Assembly: GCA_013398015.1 (NCBI GenBank)
Contig: VZRR01013052.1
Coordinates: 62,001 to 126,000 of the forward strand
Direction of reading: 5' to 3'
Length of the DNA: 64,000 nucleotides
Source: Oreocharis arfaki
Lineage: Eukaryota; Chordata; Aves; Passeriformes; Paramythiidae
Shown here in pieces: positions 13,201-24,290 of this stretch (its first letter is position 1; each line of letters starts with the position of its first letter). The notes under the pieces were generated by a model, which made no database searches, was not told the DNA's origin, and saw only the letters and a program-made list of their open reading frames with translations. Made by a program: the position numbers and the translations under genes.

Positions 13201-13399
13201 CTCAACAGGTGAGGCAGGACTTGCACCCAAAACTTCACCATGGAACACTGTGGAAAGGGAAGGAACTCCCCCAGGGGGTGCCAGGACCAACCCCTGTATC
13301 TAACACGGGGCTCCCAAACATTTTCCTCCCCCTGTAGGGGCTGGATGTCCCTCCTGCCCTCCACGAGCACCCTCCAGCAGACAGGAGCAGGGGCCGTAC

Positions 13400-13553
13400 C
13401 TGGCTCGGAGATAATCAGGCTCTGGTCAGAAGGCAGCAGGAGGAATTCCCTGCAGGTGTCCAGGTCCAGGCTGGGCAGGCTTTTCTTCTGGCACAGCTCG
13501 GTGAGGATGCTGATGGCCCTGCGACAGCGGCCGTCCTCCCTGGGACCGCTCAT
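13400..13553 (-). CDS. SYT6: SYT6 first coding exon (N-terminus), 3' partial gene
   Basis: Synaptotagmin-6, a membrane C2-domain protein of the SYT3/5/6/10 group; in mammals it functions in membrane traffic including the sperm acrosome reaction. This exon encodes 51 codons plus one base, beginning MSGPREDGRCRRAISILTEL, and is followed by the donor GAGCCAG|GTACGG. Three cysteines at residues 10, 21 and 34 fall where this group has its conserved N-terminal cysteines used for disulfide-linked dimers, and the phase-1 end fits the human exon that stops just before the transmembrane segment. An in-frame TAG at 13587-13589 limits the reading frame upstream, supporting the ATG at 13551-13553. The transmembrane and C2 exons must lie below position 1. 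Position and strand relative to TRIM33 match human synteny. SYT3 or SYT10 are less likely on that ground. Confidence 0.82.
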
Positions 13554-13600
13554 CGCCCCCTCCGCATCCTCCGCTCCCGCTGCTCTCTAGGAAACTCAAA
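13554..13600 (-). other. SYT6 5'UTR piece with candidate splice acceptor
   Basis: A pyrimidine-rich tract ending CCCTCTGCTCCTAG (sense) borders position 13600, so the start-codon exon may begin there after an upstream 5'UTR intron. A second AG at 13588-13587 (TTTCCTAG) is an alternative acceptor. Without transcript data a transcription start within this GC-rich block is equally possible. Confidence 0.4.
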
Positions 13601-14089
13601 CTAGGAGCAGAGGGTGGGCTTGGGGCTCGTCACAGGAGCAGCCTCACTCCGGTTCCACCCTCTGGCATGGCAGCACCTGCCGGGACACCCGGAGCTGCCC
13701 CACGGCCCCCGCTCAGAGCCCGAGTGTCCAGCCCCTGGCGCTCCCGGTGCCTCATTGCCTCTGAGATCACAGCTCTGTTTACTGCCAAGGCTGCTCCAGA
13801 CAAAGAACCTCCTACCAAACTCAGTTTCGTGCCCTCCACACGAGACGTATTAAAGCTGCAGCCCAGATAATTCCTTTTAACCCTTTCACTCCTGCCCTCT
13901 CTCCAGGTGCGGAGTTTCAGGTCCCAACCCCGGATTTTGCCAATAAAACGAGTGGTGAAACCTCCTGGCTGAGGACAGCACATCGGCAGAGAGGAGGAAC
14001 CAGAGTGCTCCCACAAGCACTGCACAAACTACTCACAACTGCCAAAGGCAGCATAAGAAAGGCTGCAGCTTTTATTGATTTGTTTGTGC

Positions 14090-14340
14090 TGGTCCTAACA
14101 CACCAGGCTGCAGATGGCCACGGAGATTGGAAACGCCATTCTGGTTCGTAATTAGATTTTTTCTTTTACTTTCTGCCGTATTTTTTTACTCCTGTTGTAA
14201 TTTAGCAGGCAGGTCATGCCACGCGACGGAGCATGTATTTGACAGGCACGGCCCAAGCAGCAATTGTGGAGCAGGCAATTAAAATTATGTACAGCAGGAT
14301 GGCTTCTTGCAGCTTGTACAAACCTAATGAGCGCTGTGGA
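14090..14340. promoter_or_regulatory. AT-rich candidate conserved non-coding element upstream of SYT6
   Basis: A repeat-free AT-rich block about 600 bp above the SYT6 start codon contains CGTAATTAGATTTT, TTGTAATTTAGC and CAGGCAATTAAAATTATG, which hold homeodomain-type cores. It could be a promoter-proximal enhancer. Conservation has not been tested. Confidence 0.3.
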
Positions 14341-14772
14341 GAGCCAGGGCTGAGGCTGCCCAGGTCCCTCAGCCCCACACCACAGCAGGGTGTGCTTAGA
14401 TCGTGTTTATGTTCCCCGTTAATCACCTGCTGGAGCACTGGGAGCTGTCACACCATGCGTGTCCCAAGGGTGACCCCGCACCCTGAGCAGCACGAGGCTC
14501 CCCTGAGCACCAAACCAGCTCCATGCCTCTCTCTCAGGCTGGAAAATTCCTCCAGCTGCTGGGCTGGTGACTCCCTGCGACACAAAGGGTCTGGTTGGCA
14601 CCTGAGGAGCACAAAGGCATTGCCCATATCCCCCTGGGGAGCTGCTCAGGGCTCTTTTGGCCGCTCTGGTCCCTCCTTGGCCAGACCAGCGTGTTCTGGA
14701 CACGTCACCACCACGTCCCTCCTGCCACGGTGCTGTCCCCACATGGCACCTGTGCCTGGCAGAGCGACTTAC

Positions 14773-14850
14773 CCGCCGAGCTCTGCTCCTCCCAAAAACT
14801 TCTGTTGCCACGACAACGTGAGTGAAACCTTTTATTAACCCAGCAACTGG
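14773..14850 (-). other. Candidate upstream 5'UTR exon of SYT6
   Basis: A strong donor consensus (GCGG|GTAAGT, sense of SYT6) ends at 14773, about 1.2 kb above the acceptor at 13600. The sequence above it (GGAGGAGCAGAGCTCGG) is moderately GC-rich. The exon start cannot be placed; the end given is a guess. Confidence 0.3.
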
Positions 14851-16836
14851 TCACAGAGAGAGATTTTTAATGAGACACCCCCCTGGCCCGGCCAGTGCTC
14901 CATGAGCTGCTGCTGGAAGCGCGCTGAGGCAGAACTGTACGCTGAGAACTGCTCCGGAAGGTGTTCGTCACCTGCAAGCCAGCACCAGCAGCTCCAAAGG
15001 TCTGTGTTTGCTGGGGAGAGATCCAGACACTGGGATCTAAACCTCATCAATTTCCCAGAGCTCAATTCCCAGTAATTTCCCAGAGCTCAAGCTCAGGTAG
15101 AGTTTGCATCGCATTCAGATGACAAACTCCCTAAACCCGCCCACCCGTTTATTTTTTAAGAAACTTGAGGCTCGAATTATGCCTCAAACCTGAGATTTGG
15201 GTCTGTACTACATCTGCTTAGCAAGAAGAGCAGGAGCTGGGGAGGGAACAGCTCCTCTTCTCTGCTCCTCCTTTCACTGCCTCTCCTGGGGCCTTTGGGT
15301 CCCAGAGCCCCAAAACCGAAGGATTTGTACCCAAGGGGATGCAAGCGAGCCCCAGGCATCACATCATGTCTCCAGCACAGCAACAGTGTCTGCCTGAGCC
15401 ACCAAAGCTGGCACCAAGAGAGGAGTTCCTGGAATATATCAGTCAAGTGTTGCGTTTGAAATTTGAATTTATCTTGAAGAGATTTCAACGGACAAAAAAC
15501 CATCCTTTGAAAAAGGTTAATGCCCAATTGAGAGCTTGTAACACAGAAATCAATAATAAAATTCAATTATTTGGGTGGGAAAAGGCTAATTTTATTACAA
15601 AGGTAATACCAAGAACTTTTACTTTTAAATTTAAAGTCACCTTGGGTCAAATATTCACCTTGATTTACATATCAGAGGATTCCAGGCTCACTGGATACCA
15701 ATAACAGAAGATCCTGGTATTAGCATCCATAATCTCAACAAATATTCCTTCAGAACAAAAACCAGACTTTTTTTACACCTTGTACCTTTGAATTTATGTC
15801 ATAAACACCATTTACTGTCCAACACAGGAGGCTGGAAAGGAGCCAGGTGTCAGCTGAAAATCCAAACGCTGCTTCTCCCAAGCAGGAACTCTGGTTCCCA
15901 ATTCTCCTCTCCCACACCCACACCCACACAGCAGTCAGGATGCAGATTTTCCCTCTCATGTCCTGATGAGAAGTTCCCACTTCACCCCATGGAGCAGCCC
16001 AGGAAAAGCTCTGGAGAAGCTGGACCCCATTCCCAGACCCTGCAGCTCCCTCCACCCCTCAGGACAGCCCAGCACAGCTCCTGGACTGGCCAGAGCATCC
16101 TTTTCCCAGCTGCCTCAGACTGAGCTGGTACTTGGAGGCCAAACTGCTCCCAAACCTGCGTTTCCACCCCCCAGGATGAGAAGGAGAGACGATTCCCCAA
16201 ATCCCAGGGACCTGGCAGAGCTGATGGTCTCTGCAGGGGCTCAGTGGTGTTGTCTCATCCACATCCACCCTGTCTTCCCGAGTCTGGCAGAGCTTTTCCC
16301 TGCAGCTGCATGCCCTTGGCATTTAGGGAAGTGTGGATGTCTGGACAGGACAGGGCAGCGTTTATCTCCTCCCTGCTCCTGTCCAGAGCCCTGATGTCAG
16401 ATTCAGAGGGGCAGAGCCTAGAGTTAAACACAACAGCAGCTACCCCAGAAGGGCTGGAAGTGGAATAAACTTTGGGGAATGGTGGCTCAACAGCCTCAAC
16501 AAAGAAATGAGTTACAGGCAGCTCAGCAGCTCTTGAATTACCTCTGAAATAATCCCTGTGGGCAAGAGCACAAAATGAATGAAAACTGAAAGGAAAGAAG
16601 GAAAACTGCAGCTCGTGGCAGCTCGAGGCTGCTCAGTGAGCAAGGCAGGGAGTGGGAAAATTCCTAAAATCTGAGAGGGACAAAAGAGGATCATTTCCCC
16701 TGCAGTAAAGCAGAAGCCAAGCACCAGAGACAGCATTGCACAAACATTTGAGGAACTGGGAAGTTTCATGGCACGCTGCAATTGCATTAATGAGGGTGGT
16801 GTGCTCCAGACACACCCATTGGAGGGGATTTACATC

Positions 16837-16947
16837 GGGGCTTGGAGCAACCTGGGACAGGGGAAAATGTCCCTGCCCATGGCAGGGGCTGGAATGGGAT
16901 GAGCTCTGAGATCCCTTCCAACCCAACCCATTCCATGATTCCATGAA
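16837..16947 (+). mobile_element. CR1 LINE 3' fragment
   Basis: Begins near GCTTGGAGCAACCTGGGACA and ends CCCATTCCATGATTCCATGA, the 3' terminus in plus orientation. Confidence 0.88.
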
Positions 16948-16959
16948 TGTGTGCTCCTA

Positions 16960-17170
16960 AGCTGGAATCACAAATATATTTGTCCAGCTGAGACAGAACA
17001 TGCTGTTCATTTAATCCACATTAGGATCTATTTGAAGCTGACATTTTTATTTCTTAATAATAACCAAGTCTGGAGAGGGAGCAGCAGCATTTATTTATGC
17101 CAGCTCTATCTAATAGCATGGCATTGTTTACTTTCCCAGCTAATATAATAATTGGAAACAGCTCACAAAG
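16960..17170. promoter_or_regulatory. AT-rich candidate conserved non-coding element
   Basis: Directly after a CR1 end, a repeat-free block with CATTTAATCCACATTAGG, TTATTTCTTAATAATAACC and CTAATATAATAATTGG. Rich in TAAT cores, with no ORF. Its regulatory role is inference. Confidence 0.28.
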
Positions 17171-17584
17171 GATTCAGAGCTTCTTGCCAGGAAAAATGAC
17201 GCGGATCTGGATCCTTTGGCAATGGCACCGAGTCATCTGTGGATAAGCACGACGTGCACGGCTGTGCCCCTCCACACAGGGTGCCTGTAGGTGTGTGAGC
17301 AGAGAGAAACCCCAAATCCTCACCTCACCCCTGTCTGCACAGAGGAGGAGAGGACCTCATCCTATGGAGACAGGGAGGTAAGAATTAGTTTAAGTCCAAT
17401 ATAAGCGGTTTAAAAACCAATTACTTTGTGCTGAGTATCAAATCTGCTGCACGGAGCAACAGCAGAAATACGGAGGAGATGCTGGTTCCCTCCTCGTGTG
17501 GTCTGAGCCTCTCCTGGCTGTTCAGCCCCTGGGAAACTTGGGGTTTGGGAGGAGTCATTCAGTTCTAGACACCCCACTCCTTGA

Positions 17585-17790
17585 ATATGAAGGAAGGGTG
17601 GAAGGAAGGAAGGAAGGGTGGAAGGAAGGGTGGAAGGNNNNNNNNNNNNNNNNNNNNNNNNNNNNNNNNNNNNNNNNNNNNNNNNNNNNNNNNNNNNNNN
17701 NNNNNNNNNNNNNNNNNNGGAAGGAAGGAAGGAAGGAAGGAAGGAAGGAAGGAAGGAAGGAAGGAAGGAAGGAAGGAAGGAAGGAAGGAT
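17585..17790 (+). repeat. (GGAA)n microsatellite spanning an assembly gap
   Basis: GGAAGGGTGGAAGGAAGG units on the left, a run of 81 N at 17638-17718, then a clean GGAA array on the right to about 17788. The true array length is unknown. Confidence 0.95.
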
Positions 17791-18469
17791 CATGCTGAAT
17801 TTGTAGCCTAAAATGAAAATCCCTGGACTGCACCACAAGCACACTCCGAGATGAGGAGTTTAAAGACAAATAACACATTTCCCTCCTGGGCACAGCCTGG
17901 GAGGAAACTGCTCAGCCCAAAGGCCACAGTGGCGGGGGGTGGCAGTCCCTGCTGCCAGCTCCTGTCCTGCAGTGCCAGCAAGGCATTCTGTGCAGGGCTG
18001 GCTTCAGTGGATTCAGGGCAAGGAAATGTGGCTTTGTGTCCTGAAAAGCTCCGGTTCCAAGAGGCATCTTGGAATATGCTGTGTTGCACACAAAGCTGGC
18101 CCCGGAGCCAGGCAGCTCTGGAGCTGTGTGCATCCAGGCAGGAAGAGTTCCAGAGGCAGGGCTACCACCAAAAGCTCTTTCCTGGCGATGAGACTTCTGA
18201 AATACATTTTATTGACCTGGAATCTTTGCAAATGCTCAAGGTGAAGAGTCAGAGCCTGGTTTGGCAGGGCTAGAAGCTCTAAAAAGCCATCTCTGCTCCA
18301 GTGGCATCAGATGGCTGCTGATACCAGCTGAGCTGGGTCTGGGGAGGTGAAGGATGAGCTGTGCTCAAAGCCATTGTCCAGAGAGCTCAGGGAACTCCGA
18401 CCTCCCACAGCTGCCTTTGACATGAGGCACAACCTCAATAAAATGGATGAAGTCAGAGCCTTGCCCCGC

Positions 18470-18740
18470 TGAGGTACCTGCCCAAGGGCAGGGCTGGAGC
18501 TGTGCCAGGGGGGTTTGGGTTGGGTATCAGGGAAAGGGTCCTCCCCCAGAGGGTGCTGGGCACTGCCCAGGCTCCCCAGGGAATGGGCACGGCCCCGAGG
18601 CTGCCAGAGCTCCAGGAGCGTTTGGACAGCGCTGCCAGGGATGCCCGGGGGGGATTGTTGGGGTGTCTGTGCAGGGCAGGGGTTGGACTGGATGATCCTG
18701 TGGGTCCCTTCCAGCTCAGGATATTCCACAATTCCATGAC
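18470..18740 (+). mobile_element. CR1 LINE 3' fragment
   Basis: GGGCTGGAGCTGTGCCAGGG through CTCCAGGAGCGTTTGGACAG and a 3' end ATATTCCACAATTCCATGAC. Same subfamily as the copies at 1644, 3092, 22450 and 43845. Confidence 0.92.
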
Positions 18741-18959
18741 TTGGCACCCTGGTACCACCCCAGGCTGTCAGCCTCTCTCAGCCTGGCAAGCTGGGCTTAT
18801 TTAGGACATAAATTTCAGGAAGATTACGGCAGCAAATACCTGGAAGGAGCATTAGGCTGGGATTAGACCGGTTTCAATTCCTCAGCCTGATTCAAGCAGC
18901 TAATCCAACCTCCCCCAGGTCACAGTGGCTGCTGTTGGTGCAGGGCTGCCAGAAGGCTC

Positions 18960-19190
18960 AAGCTGGCCTTTGCCTAAATGTTAATGATCAATATTAACAC
19001 ATCCTTTCCCTGAGAGCAGATGAAAAACTGCTGCTTTTAGGGTCTCATTTCAGCTTTCTGTGGCATGGACACCTTCATCAGTATCACTGCATAATTTATT
19101 TTTTAAAGACTGCACTTTCTTTGAAAGCCAATAAAGTGCTGGTGTCAGAACCCAGAAGAGAGATTAAAATTTGTCTCTGGTTATAAAGTG
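18960..19190. promoter_or_regulatory. AT-rich candidate conserved non-coding element
   Basis: Repeat-free block with GTTAATGATCAATATTAAC, a near-palindrome with paired TTAAT/ATTAA arms, followed by GCATAATTTATTTTTTAAAG. No coding potential. Function is unknown. Confidence 0.28.
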
Positions 19191-19689
19191 CTAAAGATTC
19201 CTGGGAAGCCTTTGCTCTCACATCCTCCCCAGCCACTGCAGCTCAGGGAAGCAGGAGGAGCCCTTTGACATTGAATCCCAGCAAGCTCCAGGTGGCTTCC
19301 AGAGCAGGACAAGGCTTTGGCCATTGATTCCCAGCTCCAGCAGCCATGGAATGAGGGGGCCTTTAGACTTGAAACGTCGCCAGTCCACACAGCATATGGC
19401 TTTATCTCAGCACCATTTCCACCAGGAAAGAAGAGAGAGCTGGATAAAAGGCCCTGGAAAAATTCCATGTGTCTGCACAGTCAGAGATTGAACAAATCCA
19501 TCTGCAGCCACCTTCCAGTAACACCTGGCAGAGAGAGCAGGAGGTCCCAAGCCCCAGCACTCCTTGGAATTCACCCAGGCTTTAAACCACAGGTATTTTC
19601 ATGGAAACCAAAAAGCAAAGCAGAATATTCTTAATCTCAACCCTCTGGAAGAACCACTCTGCGTTGCTGTCTGTGATGGGAAATAAGAA

Positions 19690-19920
19690 GTTATAAGCTG
19701 GGTTTTTTTCCCCCTCAGTGTGCTAACAAAGTATTTGCTATATTCTGGTTATTTTTATCCCTCCCAGTGGAAATGCAAGTAATAAAAATAGCAGTATTTT
19801 ATAACAGGGAAAACAAAACCCATGGTGCACAATTGTGCCTTGGAGAGAAAACGCTGTAATGTTTTTATTTCAGGAGAATATTAATATGTGAAAAGAAACC
19901 TGAGAGCTCTTTGATTAACC
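19690..19920. promoter_or_regulatory. AT-rich candidate non-coding element
   Basis: Repeat-free, with CTATATTCTGGTTATTTTTA, GTAATAAAAATAGCAG and GTGCACAATTGTGC (close to a perfect inverted repeat around CAATTG). Function is unknown. Confidence 0.22.
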
Positions 19921-20599
19921 TGCTCCAGCAGCCTCCAGAGAGCAGCATGGATGAGCAGGAGCTGCTTTCCCTGGGCTGGTGCTTCCCACCCAACACCCTA
20001 AAGGGGCCAAGCCTTTGGCCAAGTCGTCTTATCCCGTCCCTCCTACCCTCCCAGGCACTTCCCAGCCCTTGGGAATGCGGTGTGGGTCACGGCCATTCGC
20101 AGCTCATCCCCTTCAACCATCCCAAACCTCTTCACAACGCCCACAGCCAACAATCCAAGTGGTTTTTCCTGGTTAGAGAGGTGTGGATCTGCATCGAGGA
20201 GCTGTTTACACATCCAGCTCACCCTCAGAGCATCCTCTGCAGGGAGCTCCCCTGGGAGCCCAGAGCAGCATTTGCAATACTCCTATTAATAAAAAGAAAA
20301 AAGACAAAGCCCTTGTCAATCACTTCAGTACTTAATAATCTCCTTCCACAGGTGACAACAGACAGAATCCTAAATGACAGATGTGCTGGCAGTCACGTCC
20401 CCACGGACCCTCACGGGGAAATAACCGGATTCAGCAGAGCCTTGCAGCACGTGGGCCTTTCCCAAGCCTTGGTTTCTGCTGCATCTTCTTTCCCAGAGCC
20501 CCACATCCCCCAAAAGAGGAGCACCAGGTCCTGCACTTCGGAGTAAGGGTGTCCTTGCCAGCTGCCCACGGGCAGAGCAGAACCCACAACAGCCACAGA

Positions 20600-20728
20600 A
20601 ACATGGAATGGTTGGCAGGGAAGGGCCCTTAAAGCCCATCCAGTTCCACCCTCCCATGGGCAGGGACACTTTCCACTATCCCAGGCTGCTCTAAGCCCCG
20701 TCCAACCTGGCCTTGGATGCTCCCAGGA
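20600..20728 (-). mobile_element. CR1 LINE 3' fragment
   Basis: AGAAACATGGAATGGTTGGC then GCCCATCCAGTTCCACCCTC and GCTCTAAGCCCCGTCCAACC; the 3' end is at the left. Confidence 0.88.
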
Positions 20729-21064
20729 GAAAATGTACAGGCTGCTCTACCAGGCACAAAGGTTCCCAGCCCACGAGGCCTCACCCTGGAGGAAAGGCTG
20801 GGACGATGGGGAGGAGGATGGGGTACGGTACCCTCTCTGTAGGGTGTTGGCTGCTCCTGCCAGCATCAGATTTCAGGGTCAAAAGAGTTCACTGGGACTT
20901 TTTTTTTGGTCTAAGTATCTTTACTTACTGATAACATTATTTCCCAAGGCTCTAAATGCCAAGAGGCGAGGACACCCTGCTGTTAGCATTGGCAGGAACT
21001 TGCTGAGTTCATCTGCTGAGACAACAGCCAGACATCCTCCCAGCACTGCCCTCAGAACCCAGCA

Positions 21065-21139
21065 CCCAGGGCAGGGCTGCAGTGAGATGGACTTTAAGGT
21101 CCCTTCAACCCAAACCACGCTGTGATTCTGTGACTGTGA
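21065..21139 (+). mobile_element. CR1 LINE 3' terminal fragment
   Basis: GGCAGGGCTGCAGTGAGATG, then TTTAAGGTCCCTTCAACCCA and the terminal CTGTGATTCTGTGACTG. Confidence 0.85.
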
Positions 21140-22449
21140 GAACTCAGGAACAAACAGGAAAGAACACTGTTTGGTTGAAAGGAAGAAGCAACTCATCAAG
21201 TAACTGAGGGTACAGGTGTTGATTTGGATGAAGCTCTGTCATCTTACGAATATGGCCCCAATAAATCGCATTTTGGCCATGATCCTGCACCCAGGAAACC
21301 CTCCTGTGGAGCCACTTGCTGTGCCCATCACCCAGGAAAGGCAAGAAGGAGAGAGATCCTTGGAACCACAGGGCAGAGTCTCCAGACCCACCAGCATAAC
21401 TGAATTACTTTCCACAGAATTTAGTTTTCAACAGCCAGCAGCAAATAAGATGGCCTGGCACACTGCTGTTCTGCTCAGCCACTAGAAGGAACCTGGGTCT
21501 GTATCTGCAGGAGAATTAGGCTGGTTGTAATTGGGCAGGAGATTAAACTGGTTTGACGTGTCCACAGTCACCCCCTGAACCAGCAGCACACCGAGCACCA
21601 GATCTCCTGCAGGGAAAGGGAACTGGGGAATTGAGGAGTTAACAAAGACCAGACTGAGCTCTGGACACCTAACTGGGAAAGAGAACTCCCAGACAGCACA
21701 GCAGAGGATTGAATGCTGACAGCACACTCTGATTAATCAGGTTTTCCAGAGGGCAGGAGAGCATTGCACAAGGCTGGTAAAACCAGGAACACGCTGCAAC
21801 TCCACCAGGAGACCCCGACCACACACAGGTACCCACAGCCTCATCAGCTCTTCCAATGAGTAATGAAGGAAGAGCCAAAATGCCTCAGTATTCCCATTTT
21901 TGGCTCTGTCTTTCCAGCACTTATCACTGTTCCTTAACACATTCCAGGTGGGTATACCCTTCCTTTCTATTCAGTGCAGGGCAGCAGGACAAGAGATGGA
22001 CACAGGGAAAGTCCAGCCCACCCCCCAGTTTTTATTAGCACTCGGTGTCCTGAGGTCCAAGCAGGATCAACACCCCCAACATCCATTGCAGGGCCTGATT
22101 TGACACAAAAATCCAGGGCTGAGATCCCTGGCAGGCTGAGATCTCAGCTGCCCTCAGCTCTGCTCAGCACGAAGAACACACAAGCTCAAGAGGAGCATCA
22201 GACCCAGGCTCCTGCCTGCAGGTGAGCTCAGACCTCAGAGCAAACCTCTGGCAGCAGCAGCAGCGACTGCCTTGGGTACCTGTTCCGCTCATGGAAAGGA
22301 TCCAAACCAAAACCTTTGGAGACCGAAGGAGCTGAGGAGCATCTCCTTCCTGGACAGGTCTCAGCAGTGCAGAGAGCACCCAGAGCTGCACTGCACACCT
22401 GGCTCAAGTGGGAAGTCCAGGAGAAGATTTCAAATGGGAAGTTCCTTGG

Positions 22450-22825
22450 TGGTGCTCGGCCTGGAGGAGACTGGGGGGAGACCTCATTGCAGTTACAGCT
22501 TCCTCGTGGGGGGAAGAGGAGGAGCAGAGGTTGATCTCTGCTCCCTGTGGCAGTGACAGGACCCAGAGAAGGGCTGGAGCTGTGTCAGGGCAGGCTCAGG
22601 CTGGAGATCAGGGAAAGGTTCTTCCCCCAGAGGGTGCTGGGCACTGCCCGGGCTCCCCAGGGAATGGGCACGGCCCCGAGGCTGCCAGAGCTCCAGGAGC
22701 GTTTGGACAGCGCTGCCAGGGATGCCCAGGGTGGGATTGTTGGGGTGTCTGTGCAGGGTCAGGAGCTGGACTGGATGGTCCTTGTGGGTCCCTTCCAGCT
22801 GGGGATATTCTGTGATTCTGCTCTT
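22450..22825 (+). mobile_element. CR1 LINE 3' fragment, longer copy
   Basis: Starts in the GGCCTGGAGGAGACTGGGGG segment, which lies 5' of the usual truncation point, runs through GGTTCTTCCCCCAGAGGGTG and ends GATATTCTGTGATTCTG. Confidence 0.92.
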
Positions 22826-22949
22826 TGACGCTGCCTGGTGCCATTCCCACCTAAGAGATTTTTCGGTGTGGATGGTTCATTTACATTTACCAGAGGCAGG
22901 GGACAAAGCTGGCGACCTCCACAGAGCTCCTGCCTGCCGGGAGCTCCAG

Positions 22950-23460
22950 CAGCCCCGTGTGCCCTGTGGTCACAGCGATGAGGAGGGGACAGAGGGGCTG
23001 TTCTCACACCCCAGCCGCTCCCCTCCCCGGCAGAGGGGGCTCATGGAGCTTCCCAGGGCAGGAGGCAGGGAGGGGACGGATCATTGCTGCTGCCGGCCGT
23101 GCCCAGCACGAGCATCCCCAGCTTCGCCCGTGCGGGGCTCAGCTCCGCTCGCACGCCCGGAGCTCTCTGGGGCTGAGGCCGGCAGAGAAATGAAGGAGCT
23201 CGCAGCTCTGCGCATCCCGCCCCAGACGGTGCAGAGCAAAGCGCGTCACGCCGGGTAAATCTCCCTCCCCAAACCTCCTTCCCAGCCATTCCGTGGCTGC
23301 CACGGCAGCGCTGGGGCATCTCCAGAGGTTCAGAGCCCGGCACACCGCAAGTGCCCTCAGCAGGGCCCTCCCCACCTGCGCAACCCGAAGCCGAGAGTTT
23401 CTTCCCCAGAAAACCTCCCCGCTCCTCGGAGCGGAGCTGGGTTAACAGCACCATCTGGTG
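22950..23460. promoter_or_regulatory. GC/CpG-rich intergenic island
   Basis: A GC-rich block with frequent CG dinucleotides (for example GCACGCCCGG, GCGCGTCACGCCGGG) and no CR1 match, about 9.5 kb upstream of SYT6 and 3 kb beyond the TRIM33 3' end. No protein could be recognised. A plus-strand CGCCGG|GTAAAT could serve as a splice donor. It may be a promoter or enhancer; this is inference. Confidence 0.3.
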
Positions 23461-24213
23461 ACACGATCCGTGCAGGGGATTTTAGGGAATGAAGGGTTCG
23501 TCTGCAGGTTCTCGTCAGGATGATGCGTGAATTACACGCCGTGGTCCCTGCCTTCACACGGGGGGTGGTTGGTGATCCGGAGCTCTCCCTGCTTCCCATC
23601 CCAGCTCTGAGCTCCCTGCACCTTCCCTGCGCTCCTGAGCTGATTAAACCCCAGGCTGGCGGATGATCTGTCTTCATCTAGGAAGCAGAATTCACCCTGA
23701 GCTCGGGCCCTGCTGCCAGCACTGGTTGCTGCAACATCTCCTTCCTTTGGAAACGTTTAGTGCAAATAGAGAAGGTGAAGAGCTTACATTTGGGATTGCC
23801 TGGAGACACAAACTCTGAGAGGAAACAGACTCCAGTTTGGAATTTTGCGTCTTGTTCTGCAGTCAACAGCAAAGCCCCTGTCAGACCCAGGGCACAGACT
23901 GTGTTGCTGGGCCTGGTGGCAGCTGCAGAACTGCACCAAACACGGCTCCAAAAGAAAATTCCAAGTGAATGGGGTTTCCAGCCAGTTTCAGAGCTCTCTC
24001 TTTCCTGACAGGAAAAGGATCTGAAACGGATACACACTGCCACACAGATCCCATTGTCCACAGTACAGCCCAAAGCTGTGTCCCATCCCCGCTGCCGTAT
24101 TCCCACAGCGGTGGAAATCTTCAAAAGATGTGGTTTCCAAACACTTCCGAGCAATTCTTCCACCACAAAAGGCTTTTGGGTTTGTCTCTGATATACAAGA
24201 CAAAACAATAAAG

Positions 24214-24290
24214 AGGGACATCTTCCACTATTTCTGGCTGCTCCAAGCCCTTTCCAGCCTGGCCTTGGACACCTCCAGGGATGGAAGAAG
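24214..24290 (-). mobile_element. Truncated CR1 LINE fragment lacking the 3' end
   Basis: GGACATCTTCCACTATTTCT, GCTGCTCCAAGCCCTTTCCA and GGCCTTGGACACCTCCAGGG belong to the internal 3' part of CR1; the terminal repeat is missing. Confidence 0.75.

Larger units (their letters stand above)
1..13399 (-). other. SYT6 intron 1 (part)
   Basis: No synaptotagmin transmembrane or C2 exon can be recognised below 13400, so this whole stretch is interpreted as intron. It contains CR1 fragments near 1.65, 2.35, 3.1, 4.15, 9.5 and 10.1 kb, a GGA-rich microsatellite, a (GCT)n tract, AT-rich blocks at about 2.7-2.83, 4.78-5.06 and 8.5-8.73 kb, and GC-rich patches at 6.92-6.96, 7.78-8.05 and 10.55-10.8 kb. 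The remainder shows nothing I can identify. Confidence 0.6.

Noticed and set aside
17496..17893. Frames encoding KEGRKEGR or PSFLPSFL repeats
   Set aside because: They are translations of the (GGAA)n microsatellite and the N gap, not genes.
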